64,000 nt of DNA from JAKJEP01 sp964580995 (GCA_964580995.1 CAZOMV010000018.1:1-64000); one strand, 5' to 3'. Positions 36,799 through 46,133 are shown, counted from the first letter of the stretch. A program made the numbers and translations. Notes: generated by a model from the letters alone, not told the origin.

Positions 36799-36873
36799 TC
36801 GGGGCGACAGGACTTGAACCTGCGACCTCTTGACCCCCAGTCAAGCGCGCTAGCCAAACTGCGCCACGCCCCG
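36799..36873 (-). tRNA. tRNA-Pro (anticodon GGG)
   Basis: The minus strand folds as a cloverleaf. The 7-bp acceptor stem is CGGGGCG with CGCCCCG. The D arm is GCGC...GCGC. The anticodon stem CTTGA/TCAAG encloses loop CTGGGGG with anticodon GGG, and the T arm contains GGTTCAAGTCC. The CCA end is not encoded. The GGG anticodon reads CCC and CCU proline codons. Confidence 0.93.
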
Positions 36874-36959
36874 GATATTTACTTTTTAAATCATAAAGCA
36901 TTATGCTACCACACTATTTTAAAAATTTCAATCATCTAAAGGAGGAAATAAAGTAAAAA

Positions 36960-36988
36960 TTGACAATTTGCCGGTTTTGTCTGAAAAT
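36960..36988 (+). promoter_or_regulatory. Candidate promoter before the dehydrogenase gene
   Basis: TTGACA at 36960-36965, 17-nt spacer, then GAAAAT at 36983-36988. It lies about 75 nt before ATG 37065. A strong Shine-Dalgarno-like AAAGGAGGA lies just upstream (about 36938) with no convincing start codon after it. Confidence 0.3.
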
Positions 36989-37064
36989 GGTGCGGTTTTA
37001 CGGATGTTATCCGTGTGTTTTTTGCAAGGAATGTTATTACTATCTTACTTTTAAGGACTTATCT

Positions 37065-38099
37065 ATGAAAGCGGTCATGCTCACAGGGGTCAGGAAGATG
37101 GAAATTCAGGAAATAGCCAAGCCGGTCATTCAAAAAGAGAATGAGGTTTTGCTCAAAATAGAGTATGTAGGGGTGTGCGGATCGGATGTGCATTATTATG
37201 TGGAGGGCCGGATCGGGACGGCGGTGGTGGAGTATCCGTATCTTATCGGACATGAATGTGCTGCGACGGTGGCGGAGGTGGGCAGGAAGGTGAGCCGGGT
37301 GAAGGTGGGCGATACGGTGGCGGTCAATCCGGCGGTTAGCTGTCATGTCTGTGAGCAATGCCGGATGGGGCGGGAGAATACCTGCTATCACGTGCAGTTT
37401 CTGGGAACGCCGGGGCAGGGACCGGGCTGTTTGCGGGAGTATATTGTGATGCCGGATGAATGTATATTTCCGATTACGGGAAAGCTGACGCTGGAGCAGG
37501 GAGTTATGTGCGAGCCGCTGTCGGTTGGGGTATATGCGGTGAAGCGGTCGCGGCTGGGCAAGGGGGATTCGATCGCGATTCTGGGGGCCGGGCCTATCGG
37601 CTTGTGTTGTCTGGAAGTGGCCAAGGCCCAAGGGGCGGGAGAATGCTTTGTGACGGAAAAGATAGCGGAACGGGTTCGGATTGCGCAGGATCGGGCGGAT
37701 TGGGTGGGCAATCCTGATGAGCAGGACATTGTGCAGGGGATTTTGCAGCGAAAGCCGCTGGGGGTGGATATGGTATTCGAATGTGCCGGGCAGCAGGAAA
37801 CGGTGGATCAGGGCTTGAGTCTGTTGCGGTCGGGTGGGATCCTGGTACTGGTGGGAATACACCGCAAGGAACCAATCGCATTCAGCATGGAAAAGATGCG
37901 GCGGAAGGAACTTACGGTGATAAATATCCGCCGACAGAATGATTGCGACCAGCGGGCGATAGATATGGTTGCTTCGGGGGCGGTGGATGTTGATTTTATG
38001 GTGACGCATAAGTACGGTATGGACCAGGCGCAGGAGGCGTTTGAGCTGGTGGCTGGATACCGGGATGGAGTGGTAAAGGCCCTGATTCACATGGGATAG
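37065..38099 (+). CDS. Zinc-dependent alcohol/polyol dehydrogenase (sorbitol dehydrogenase-like)
   Basis: A medium-chain dehydrogenase that oxidises a secondary alcohol of a polyol or sugar acid with NAD(P). ATG 37065 has AAGGA upstream; the frame is open to 36960 but that part has no family match. Catalytic zinc motif CGSDVHYY and GHECAATV, structural zinc cysteines in CHVCEQCRMGRENTC, and the nucleotide-binding GAGPIG are all intact. It has 344 residues. Likely substrates are L-iditol, sorbitol or threonine-like; the motif spacing favours polyols. Confidence 0.85.
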   Translation: MKAVMLTGVRKMEIQEIAKPVIQKENEVLLKIEYVGVCGSDVHYYVEGRIGTAVVEYPYLIGHECAATVAEVGRKVSRVKVGDTVAVNPAVSCHVCEQCRMGRENTCYHVQFLGTPGQGPGCLREYIVMPDECIFPITGKLTLEQGVMCEPLSVGVYAVKRSRLGKGDSIAILGAGPIGLCCLEVAKAQGAGECFVTEKIAERVRIAQDRADWVGNPDEQDIVQGILQRKPLGVDMVFECAGQQETVDQGLSLLRSGGILVLVGIHRKEPIAFSMEKMRRKELTVINIRRQNDCDQRAIDMVASGAVDVDFMVTHKYGMDQAQEAFELVAGYRDGVVKALIHMG

Positions 38100-38112
38100 C
38101 CGGGAAAGGCAT

Positions 38113-39132
38113 ATGAGATTCAGGATAACAAGGTTTGCCATGTTGTGCATTGTTGGGATGTCTGGGCCGTCCTGTATTAGCCCCACTATAGAAACAAATC
38201 CTAATTCAGTAAATTTTGAATTTTATTCTTCCGGCGAAAATGAAATGCTTCTGGCATACAAGTATAACCTGGCGGAGGACTGGAAACTGCAGAAGATGGA
38301 CCGGACCGGTTTTCGGTTTTTTACCGAACTGGAGGTCGTAAAAGAGGTTTGGTACGAATTTGTCTCTCCAGCCACAAATACCTGGTACAAAAAGGATCCG
38401 CTCAATCCGGCGATTGACCATGATCATCCGTATCTGCGTCGGGAAATGACCGGGCGGCTGAGCAGTCGAAATCCGGATATTCGCTATTTTTCCAGCGAGC
38501 ATTTTGATTATTTCACGACGGAATGGACGGATCGGACGGCGGAATTGGAAGAACGATATCGTAAAATTATTATGCATCTGGCGATACTGAATATCGAGGC
38601 AGCGCCGGTGCATGGGAAGAAGATTCGCTATTACAGCAAACTGTTCGGCGGGATGTATTCCCTGCCGGCCTCAGCAGAAGTTGTGGACGATATTGATATT
38701 ATAAACGCCCATGAGATTATTCATCTGTTCTTGCATGACATGGCGAGATATCCGCCGCTGGCAGAGGGGTATGCGCAATGTTTTCAGGAATACGGGAACC
38801 GTAAACCCTTGCGGGAGGCGAATGTAAATCTGGCGGCCAAAGAGAAAATACGAAACCAGGATTTGCTGGATGTTATGGAACATTGGCAGGAGAAGGCGGA
38901 TTATCACCTGGCAGGTTCCTTTGTGTATTACCATTTGTTTGTGGATCGGGTTTTAACTCTTGACTTCATCGAACTTTCTAAAAAGCTGACCAGCGATCAG
39001 GTCAGTTATGCTGATTTTAAGGGTTTGTACCGGGATAGCATGAAGCGGGATATTGAAAAAACGGTTGGCGACTGGAAAACCTGGCTTTCGGGAATTGATG
39101 AAAATTCGAATGTGTATGTGAATTGGAATTAA
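38113..39132 (+). CDS. Lipoprotein with HExxH metallopeptidase motif
   Basis: The signal peptide ends in GMSGPSC, a probable lipobox (C21 region). The mature part is about 320 residues. HEIIH near residue 205 followed 19 residues later by EGYAQCF gives the HExxH plus downstream glutamate pattern of gluzincin (peptidase-MA type) metalloproteases. I do not recognise a named family. It follows the dehydrogenase gene by 13 bases with a good GGGAAAGG ribosome site. Whether it is active is unknown. Confidence 0.65.
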   Translation: MRFRITRFAMLCIVGMSGPSCISPTIETNPNSVNFEFYSSGENEMLLAYKYNLAEDWKLQKMDRTGFRFFTELEVVKEVWYEFVSPATNTWYKKDPLNPAIDHDHPYLRREMTGRLSSRNPDIRYFSSEHFDYFTTEWTDRTAELEERYRKIIMHLAILNIEAAPVHGKKIRYYSKLFGGMYSLPASAEVVDDIDIINAHEIIHLFLHDMARYPPLAEGYAQCFQEYGNRKPLREANVNLAAKEKIRNQDLLDVMEHWQEKADYHLAGSFVYYHLFVDRVLTLDFIELSKKLTSDQVSYADFKGLYRDSMKRDIEKTVGDWKTWLSGIDENSNVYVNWN

Positions 39133-39150
39133 AATTATTCCTCCTTACTA

Positions 39151-39179
39151 TTGACAAAACACATGTTGTGGTTTAATCT
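39151..39179 (+). promoter_or_regulatory. Candidate promoter for the 39236 gene and rpmA
   Basis: Perfect TTGACA at 39151-39156, 17-nt spacer, then TAATCT at 39174-39179 (weak -10). It lies about 57 nt before the next start. Confidence 0.35.
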
Positions 39180-39235
39180 ATGTTCTTTGATGCAGGGAGG
39201 TTGTGAGCAATCATACCCTAGATTAGGATTTGATA

Positions 39236-39907
39236 ATGCGAAGAAAAAGAGCGAAAATATTAGTTGGAGTATTGCAAGTTATTCTGTTTTCCGGACTTGC
39301 GTCGCTTTGTTTATATGGCACGATGGTTATTGCCGCACCGGAGCCGGCGTTGGTACCGCCGCCGGGAACGTGGCAACTGGATCTGGAATTGCATGGGGAA
39401 CCCCAGCAGATTTCTATTACTATGCCAGGTGACAGCCAGCCGCGGCGATTCTGGTATCTGCTCTATACGATTACCAACAAGACGGGCCAGGATGTTGATT
39501 TGATCCCCCAGTTTGACCTGTACACGGATACTTTTCAGATTCGGCAAGCGGGGGTAAAGGTTCGGCGACCGGTTTTTGAGGCAATTCGGGACCGATATGC
39601 CAATTCGATTCCACTGCTGGAGCCGCAAAGCATGGTAACGGGCAGGATTTTGCAGAATGGGGATAATGCCCGTGATTCGGTGGCGATTTTTGAGGATTTT
39701 GACCCGAATGCGACGAGTGTGAAGATTTTTATTGCGGGTCTGAGCAATGAGACGGTAACGATTAAATCGCCATTAGTTTCGCAAGATAATTCAAAAGAGT
39801 TCTTGCTTCGCAAGACTTTAATGTTAGAATACCAAGTTCCAGGTGATCGTTATAACCTGGATAAGCGGGTGATGCTGTATCGCAACCGTGAATGGATTAT
39901 GCGATAA
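39236..39907 (+). CDS. Secreted protein of unknown function upstream of rpmA
   Basis: The 223-residue protein has an N-terminal membrane or signal segment after basic residues (MRRKRAKILVGVLQVILFSG). The mature part has a beta-sandwich-like pattern: WQLDLELHGEPQQISI, RFWYLLYTITNKTGQDVDLIP and FIAGLSNETVTI. I do not recognise the family. A similar secreted protein before L27 genes is plausible as a planctomycete feature but I cannot check. ATG 39236 is preferred to a TTG 6 bases upstream. Confidence 0.6.
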   Translation: MRRKRAKILVGVLQVILFSGLASLCLYGTMVIAAPEPALVPPPGTWQLDLELHGEPQQISITMPGDSQPRRFWYLLYTITNKTGQDVDLIPQFDLYTDTFQIRQAGVKVRRPVFEAIRDRYANSIPLLEPQSMVTGRILQNGDNARDSVAIFEDFDPNATSVKIFIAGLSNETVTIKSPLVSQDNSKEFLLRKTLMLEYQVPGDRYNLDKRVMLYRNREWIMR

Positions 39908-39961
39908 CGAACCGCGGACAGGCAAGCGAAAAATAGATAAGTTATTATTATAGGAATAGTT

Positions 39962-40201
39962 ATGGCACATAAAAAAGGACAAGGTTCATCAAGGAATGGT
40001 CGCGACAGCAATCCCCAGTATCGGGGTTTAAAGGCGTTTGGCGGCCAGGTAGTAAAGGCGGGTTCCATTATCGTACGCCAGTGCGGGACGCCGTTTAAGC
40101 CCGGGAAAAATGTTGGAATCGGCAGAGATAATACCCTGTATGCCCTGAGTGAGGGCAAGGTAGAATTTCAGGGCCGGCGAGTACATGTAGTAGTGGCGTA
40201 G
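39962..40201 (+). CDS. rpmA: 50S ribosomal protein L27
   Basis: L27 binds near the peptidyl-transferase centre of the large subunit. The 79 residues begin MAHKKGQGSSRNGRDSN and continue with the conserved LKAFGGQVVKAGSIIVRQ and GTPFKPGKNVGIGRD. Length is typical. rplU (L21), the usual upstream partner, is not present. A terminator follows and then obgE. Confidence 0.95.
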   Translation: MAHKKGQGSSRNGRDSNPQYRGLKAFGGQVVKAGSIIVRQCGTPFKPGKNVGIGRDNTLYALSEGKVEFQGRRVHVVVA

Positions 40202-40306
40202 CTGGCCAGGTTGCAGTTGAATTGCAGCATGGAAATCGGCCGATCTACTATAAAGGTTATATTGGCAGGTGTTTGCGGCGATTCAGAAGAAATAGTTGAG
40301 TTTAAT

Positions 40307-40338
40307 GAGAGCGGCAAAGAGGCTGCTCTCTTTTTTTT
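40307..40338 (+). terminator. Rho-independent terminator after rpmA
   Basis: GAGAGCGGC (40307-40315) pairs with GCTGCTCTC (40322-40330, one G-U) and is followed by eight T. It separates rpmA from obgE. Confidence 0.8.
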
Positions 40339-40369
40339 AGGTAGATTTTGGTAAGAGCCGTATAGTCAA

Positions 40370-41392
40370 ATGTTTATAGATCGAGCGGAAATAAATGTTT
40401 ATGCTGGGGATGGCGGGCATGGGTGTATGAGCTTTCGCAGAGAGAAGTTCGTGCCACGAGGTGGTCCGGATGGCGGGGATGGGGGTAAGGGGGGAAGCGT
40501 GTATTTTGTGGCTACGGATGGGGTTGATACGCTGCTGGATTTTACGGGGAAACATGACTGGCGGGCGGAGCGGGGCGGGGATGGGGCGGGACGCGATATG
40601 ACGGGCAAGGATGGGGAGGATTTGGAAATCGTAGTGCCAACGGGGACAATCATTTATGATATGGACCGGGAGCTGGTGATTAAGGATCTGAACCGGACGG
40701 GGCAGAAGATTCGGGTGTGTCGGGGCGGGCGGGGCGGTAAGGGGAATAAGCACTTTGCGACGGCGACTAACCAGACGCCGCGTTATGTGGAGCCGGGCAA
40801 AGCGGGGCAAAAGCGGCGTTTGCGGCTGGAGCTTAAGTTGATTGCTGACGTGGGTTTAGTGGGGCTTCCGAACGCGGGCAAGAGTACGCTGCTGTCGCGG
40901 ATATCGGCGGCGCGGCCGAAGGTGGCGGCGTATCCATTTACGACGCTGAGTCCGAATCTGGGGATCGTGGAGCTGAGCGATTATCGGCGGATCGTGGTGG
41001 CGGATATTCCCGGATTGATCGAGGGGAGCCACGAGGGGTTGGGGTTGGGGCATGATTTTCTACGACATATAGAGAGGACACGGGTTATTTTGCATCTGGT
41101 GGACGTGTCGGGGCTGGACGGGAGCGACCCGGTGGAGAATTATCATGTAATTCGAAAGGAATTAACATGTTACAGCAAGCTGCTGGCGGATAAGCCGGAG
41201 ATTATTATCGCCTCGAAGATGGATCTGGACCCGGACAAAGAGAAATTTGAGATTTTTCGGCAGGGGATTGGTAAGGAAGTGTTTGAGATTTCATCAGTTA
41301 CAGGTTTTCATCTGAATCCACTGCTGGAGAAGCTGTGGCAGGCGACGCAGCAGGCGAAGGAAGCGGAAGAGGCGGATAAATTAGATAAGTAG
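40370..41392 (+). CDS. obgE: GTPase Obg/CgtA
   Basis: A ribosome-associated GTPase involved in large-subunit assembly and growth control. The glycine-rich Obg fold spans about 1-158 (FIDRAEINVYAGDGGHGCMS, GGDGGKGGSVYF). The G domain follows with G1 GLPNAGKSTLL, G3 DIPGLIEG and G4 SKMDLDP. It has 340 residues. The adjacency to rpmA is the usual bacterial arrangement. Confidence 0.95.
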   Translation: MFIDRAEINVYAGDGGHGCMSFRREKFVPRGGPDGGDGGKGGSVYFVATDGVDTLLDFTGKHDWRAERGGDGAGRDMTGKDGEDLEIVVPTGTIIYDMDRELVIKDLNRTGQKIRVCRGGRGGKGNKHFATATNQTPRYVEPGKAGQKRRLRLELKLIADVGLVGLPNAGKSTLLSRISAARPKVAAYPFTTLSPNLGIVELSDYRRIVVADIPGLIEGSHEGLGLGHDFLRHIERTRVILHLVDVSGLDGSDPVENYHVIRKELTCYSKLLADKPEIIIASKMDLDPDKEKFEIFRQGIGKEVFEISSVTGFHLNPLLEKLWQATQQAKEAEEADKLDK

Positions 41393-42467
41393 TTGGTTTA
41401 TAAGCAGTTATATTCGAGTTGGTATAGTCCTATAACCAATTCAGATTATAACGAATGGGTAAGATGGGGCAATTGGGTAACTTTGATAAATGTTGAATAA
41501 AGTATAGCAAAAGATGAAGGAAATGATGTAAAACATGGGTAAAACATATATAAAAGTATAGCAAAAGATAGGTAAAAGTGGATGGTATTGGCACGTGGAA
41601 AGGGCCAAGAGGCCCGTTTTCGCGCCGCGGACGCTTGACCCAACCGACGCTCACGCTGTTCGCTGCCATAACCAATTCGATGAGGGAAATTGCCCAGATT
41701 GACATCATGAAAAGATCGGACATATCTGAAAAATGAGACAGGTCGGACTTGTCGGACGAGGAACAAAAAGAAGTGTGAAGGTGAGAAAGTGCGAAAGGGG
41801 GTGGGGGAGAATTTGAACAAAAGGCAAGGAAGGGTACTGTGCGCAGGACGGATCGGCGTTGCCGGTGGAAGCTGGCATAGGGGGTGTTTTCCGCAATGTA
41901 TCCCGCAAAGACGCAAAGGCGCCAAGGGGGGAAGGAAAGTACGAGTTGTGAATTACGAATTAAGGGAGGGGAAGATTGCCTAAATTAACATCATGAAAAG
42001 TCGGACATAGCTGACAAATCGGACAGGTCGGACGGGGAAAAAGAATTTTAACCACGAAGATCACCGAGGGCACGAAGGGGGGGAAGATGACAGCACGGAC
42101 TAACACGGACTGGTACGGACACAGGGCAAGAAAGGGCAGTAGGCAGGGGGACGCTGCGCGAGAACAGTTGAGCAGGAGATCAGGGGAGCAGGTGAGAAGA
42201 AACAAAAGTCCGGCTCGGGCGCATGGGATGCCGGTTTCCCCCCGTGGCTGGCGCGGGGCGGAGGGGCCGACGGGATGAGACGGGGTATGCGGAAAAGGAG
42301 GGCCAGGGGGATTAAAAATATTAATGAATTGACAAGGGGAGGAAATTGGGGGAGAATCAGGGTCAGAATCGGAGATGTGCGGTGTTAATGCAAAAAAAAG
42401 ATGGCAAGGAAAAGGGTATTTTATTTAGCCACCGGGATTGGGGCGAAAATTAATAGTGTAGGTTAAA
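41393..42467. repeat. Island of short-period tandem repeats between obgE and the 1221-residue gene
   Basis: No gene is supported here; the reading frames are low-complexity translations of repeats. At least six short arrays occur: TCGGACATA-type 9-bp units at 41716-41760 and 42001-42036 (each preceded by ATCATGAAAAG), CGCAAAGG-type 8-bp units at 41904-41927, AACCACGAA-type 9-bp units at 42050-42076, ACGGAC-ending 10-bp units at 42091-42120 and GAGCAGGG-type 8-bp units at 42162-42201. Arrays have 3 to 5 imperfect units. Confidence 0.7.
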
Positions 42468-45400
42468 ATGCTTGAAGATTCGGATAGGCAAGAACTAAAA
42501 AAACGATTAAAGGAAATTGATGCTTCGGGATCAGTACCAGAACTGTACGAGGGGGCAGTTCAAATCATAGTCGATACAAATTTTCCTGCGGAAGCCAAAG
42601 TCCGATTTGTTGCCCATGCAGCAAGAGAAATTTGCACTAGGTTACCTTCTATAGTATCAGGTAAAACTATTGAAAGAATTGAAATTCAGAAAACACTCAA
42701 AGAACTGAAAAGTATTTTAAAATTAGAAGGTTTAGAAAATTTTCAATATGCCGAAAATTTAAATCCGTCCGTTCAGAATGATTTAATATCTGTTTCTCCT
42801 ATACTAATAGAAAAAGTTCATGATATTTGTAAGTTGAATGATAAGATTGATGAAAATAGAGTTAAAAAGGCGGAAGCCTTGATAACCGAATTAGTACCCG
42901 AACATAAACATAATACGAAAGAAATAATTCCACTTATTAACGAATTCAAAAAACTGGAAGATTATTTTCAAAAGCATACGCATCTAAGAAATGAGTCTGC
43001 AAAAACAGACACAAATGAGTTGCAAGAGAAATTTTATTTACTTGAGAATTTTCTGCATTCTCTTTGCGGCTATTTTTATTCCGGATATGAAAAAATTCGT
43101 CAGATTATTAAAGAAGCGAATGAAACAAATTGTGAGCCGGATCAGAATTTGGTTAATCGTGCACTTGTCGCAATGGGAACACCACAGTTTCTCAGATATT
43201 TTTATGAAAATATTAAAAGCCCATATTGGCTGGAAGCATTGAGAGAAAAGGGGTGTTTCAAAAATCCTCCCGATGCGGAAAAGGTGGGTAATGGTACACG
43301 ATACCGCCATTGGCCGCAGGGGAAATATCTGGTTGCTATGGCAGAAAAGAAACCGGAACAGGTATTAGAAATCATTAACGGTATTGAGACAGATAATGTT
43401 CTGGTGATGCGTGATTGTTTTCAGGTGTTGGGGGCCATGCCGTTGAGGGTGGTGGTGCAAGGGATGGGATTGGTTCGGCGATTTTTAGAAAAGGAAGATA
43501 TCTATCACGAATGGTTTTCTATCGGGGAACTGGCGGCTGAATTGATGGTGAAGCTGTCCGAGGAGGGATACGCAGATGAGGCATTTTGGATAGCGGAAAA
43601 GCTGCTGGCAGTGGAGATAAAAGAAAGCAAACATTTTCGAAGCTGGCATGACCTGGAAGGGAAATTTTTGTCTCATGAATATGATGAACTGGTATTTAAG
43701 TATTTTAAGCCGCTGTGGGAAAAGGACAAGCAGGGATTTCGGATTGGCAAGTTATTGATCGACATACTTGATCAGCAGATTGAAATAGAGAAAAAACGGA
43801 AAGAAACGGAAACGGTACCTCCCGAATTGGCGGCAAAATGGGATGAGATCCTTAAAGAAGAAGAGAATGCAGAAGAGGAAGAAGAGGATTCGGAAGAATA
43901 TGATCCCACAGAACATTCCTATATAACCATGCCGTCCCTGGCAAAGTTGGGAACCGGCAGGGATATTGCGGAAACCCTGGTGGCGGCGATTTGCCAAATT
44001 GGGCAATATTTGATGGAAAATGAAGATTCCGAAACAACACATTTATTACAATTCCTGGGCGAAAAACGGAAGAATATTTTTGATCGTATCCGGATCCATG
44101 TTTTGCAGTATGCCAAAAATGATAGTTGGATGAAAGATATTGAAACCATTCTTGCTAACGAAAATTACTATGCCAACTATCGAATTGCTGCGGAATTCAA
44201 AGATCTGCTGGTAGCCAAGTGGGAAGACATTTCAGGACCGATAAAGGAGCAATATATTTCCTGGGCAGAAGGACAAGAAATTGATGATGTGAACCGGTTT
44301 AAAGAATGGTTTGTAGAAACGCGGAAACGTGAACCTGAGCCTTCCGATATCGATGCTTACAATCATTATTTGAAAGCGCAGGCATTGTATTGCGTCAAAG
44401 ATAAAGGAGACGTACGGGAAAAATATCAGATGCATTTGCGGGAAAGTAAACGTGAGGAAGATACTGTAAAACCACGAGATTGGGGAGCTGTTGAAACATA
44501 TTCACCGTCGTCACCGGAATACAGTCCGATGAGTCTGGAAGAAATGCAAATAAAATCACCAAAAGAGGTAATTGATTATATTCGAGATTACGATTCCAAA
44601 CATGATGATAAAAAGGAAATCAATAAATATGGTTTCCCGGTGGATCGGAAAGGGGCGTTATCATCTGCACTGAGTAACGACTTAAAAAATCGCATGGCTG
44701 AATATCTAGAGGTGGATATTTCGGCCATAATAAAACTATCCCATATTTATATTCGTGATATTTTATATGCCGTTCGAGAGTTAATACAAAACAAAAGCAT
44801 TGAGGGTCCGGATTGTGACAAGATTCTTGAATTGTGCCAGAAGGTATATGATTTAGGGAAAGACGATCTGAAATATCGCGAAGCTATGATAACTATTTCC
44901 CGGATTTTTGAACCGGTTTTCAAAGGGGATCATTATAAAGAGATTGTCAACCCAGACCACCTGCAAGCGATGTGGGCGATTTTAGCTTCTTTATTGGATT
45001 ATAAATATGATTTAGAAAAAGAAGAGGAGGAGGAGGAGAATACTGGGGATGCCTTTGAGAAGGGTACCAATCGAGTAGGCGGCGTCGCACTTGAAAATAT
45101 AATTAGTTTCGGTTTGTTCTGCAAAAATCATAAGCGGGATTTATATGACAATACATATTCTGTTTCGTTAAAGGAAAAATTACAGCATGTACTGGATAAT
45201 ATAGAACGCAGGGAAATTCTATGTGTGTTGGGAGTCTTTTTTGTAAATCTATGCTGGTTAGAGGGGGAATGGGTACAGGGTAAGGTAAATCAAATTTTTC
45301 CAGGGGGTGATGAGCAAAAATGGAGAGATATTTGGGGATCGTATTTAAGATGGAGCCGGCCGATCAAGTTATCGTTTGAGATAGCGAGGGGAAAGTATTT

Positions 45401-46133
45401 GTATGCGGTGGAGAAGGTGGAAAAAATAGCGGCTTCCGATAAGGAAGAAGATTATTCCAATCGTCTGATGGAGCATGTGATGTTGGCGTATTGGCAAGGG
45501 TGGACGGGTTTAGAGGAAAATGGATTAGTGAGGAAAATGCTGGATAAGATGGATGATGCCATGAAGGGGGAGGCTGCTCACTGGTTGGCGACAGGATTTG
45601 GGTATTTAAAAGAACATGGACAAGACGAATGGAAAGAAGGGGTGATAAAGCGGCTGCGGGATTATTGGGGATTGCGGTATCAAGTAATGGAGAAGGAGGC
45701 AGCGGCCCATCGGGAAGAGGCCAACGAATTTGCCGGGTGGGTGAAAGATTCACCTTTGGAAGCGGATGAGACTATGGCGCTTGCGGAAAAGGCGGTCCGG
45801 CTGGCAGGGGGAATTACCGGCCGCAACCGGGGTATAGCGGATTTTGTGGAGGGGATATATGCTATTTCCGAAGGCAGGGAATTGCGAGTTTTGGAGTTAT
45901 TGTTATATATTCTGGAACAGGCGATTGGCGATCCGAATAGAGAGATTTGGGAATGGCAATATGAGAGAACAAAAGAAATATTGGTAAAATTTATGGATGG
46001 GATATTGGAATTGAAGGATGACACACAGATAAATGAGATTCGGAAAACGGCAAAAGAGGTGGCGGATATTTTGGGGCGGATGGGGTGTGAGTATCTGGAG
46101 GAGCATTACCGAAGATTGGCAGAGAAAGAATAG
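42468..46133 (+). CDS. Very large helical protein, STAND/defence C-terminal-like, unknown function
   Basis: The 1221 residues are helical and charged, with no signal peptide or membrane span. Residues 1-80 contain VRFVAHAAREICTRLPSIVSG, a segment I have met at the start of unknown bacterial proteins. Residues about 255-410 follow the pattern WLEALREKGCFKNPPDAEK, then WPQGKYLVAMAEKKPEQVL and DNVLVMRDCF, which I associate with the C-terminal helical repeats of large P-loop (STAND/NACHT) proteins. No Walker A or B motif is visible here. Acidic runs occur near 465 and 850. The 5' 700 bases are far more AT-rich than the 3' end. It is flanked by tandem-repeat islands and followed by a four-helix-bundle gene. 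A defence or sensing role is inference. Confidence 0.6.
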   Translation: MLEDSDRQELKKRLKEIDASGSVPELYEGAVQIIVDTNFPAEAKVRFVAHAAREICTRLPSIVSGKTIERIEIQKTLKELKSILKLEGLENFQYAENLNPSVQNDLISVSPILIEKVHDICKLNDKIDENRVKKAEALITELVPEHKHNTKEIIPLINEFKKLEDYFQKHTHLRNESAKTDTNELQEKFYLLENFLHSLCGYFYSGYEKIRQIIKEANETNCEPDQNLVNRALVAMGTPQFLRYFYENIKSPYWLEALREKGCFKNPPDAEKVGNGTRYRHWPQGKYLVAMAEKKPEQVLEIINGIETDNVLVMRDCFQVLGAMPLRVVVQGMGLVRRFLEKEDIYHEWFSIGELAAELMVKLSEEGYADEAFWIAEKLLAVEIKESKHFRSWHDLEGKFLSHEYDELVFKYFKPLWEKDKQGFRIGKLLIDILDQQIEIEKKRKETETVPPELAAKWDEILKEEENAEEEEEDSEEYDPTEHSYITMPSLAKLGTGRDIAETLVAAICQIGQYLMENEDSETTHLLQFLGEKRKNIFDRIRIHVLQYAKNDSWMKDIETILANENYYANYRIAAEFKDLLVAKWEDISGPIKEQYISWAEGQEIDDVNRFKEWFVETRKREPEPSDIDAYNHYLKAQALYCVKDKGDVREKYQMHLRESKREEDTVKPRDWGAVETYSPSSPEYSPMSLEEMQIKSPKEVIDYIRDYDSKHDDKKEINKYGFPVDRKGALSSALSNDLKNRMAEYLEVDISAIIKLSHIYIRDILYAVRELIQNKSIEGPDCDKILELCQKVYDLGKDDLKYREAMITISRIFEPVFKGDHYKEIVNPDHLQAMWAILASLLDYKYDLEKEEEEEENTGDAFEKGTNRVGGVALENIISFGLFCKNHKRDLYDNTYSVSLKEKLQHVLDNIERREILCVLGVFFVNLCWLEGEWVQGKVNQIFPGGDEQKWRDIWGSYLRWSRPIKLSFEIARGKYLYAVEKVEKIAASDKEEDYSNRLMEHVMLAYWQGWTGLEENGLVRKMLDKMDDAMKGEAAHWLATGFGYLKEHGQDEWKEGVIKRLRDYWGLRYQVMEKEAAAHREEANEFAGWVKDSPLEADETMALAEKAVRLAGGITGRNRGIADFVEGIYAISEGRELRVLELLLYILEQAIGDPNREIWEWQYERTKEILVKFMDGILELKDDTQINEIRKTAKEVADILGRMGCEYLEEHYRRLAEKE

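Noticed and set aside
41393..42467. CRISPR array
   Set aside because: The units are only 8-10 bp and adjacent without unique spacers; no cas genes are present.
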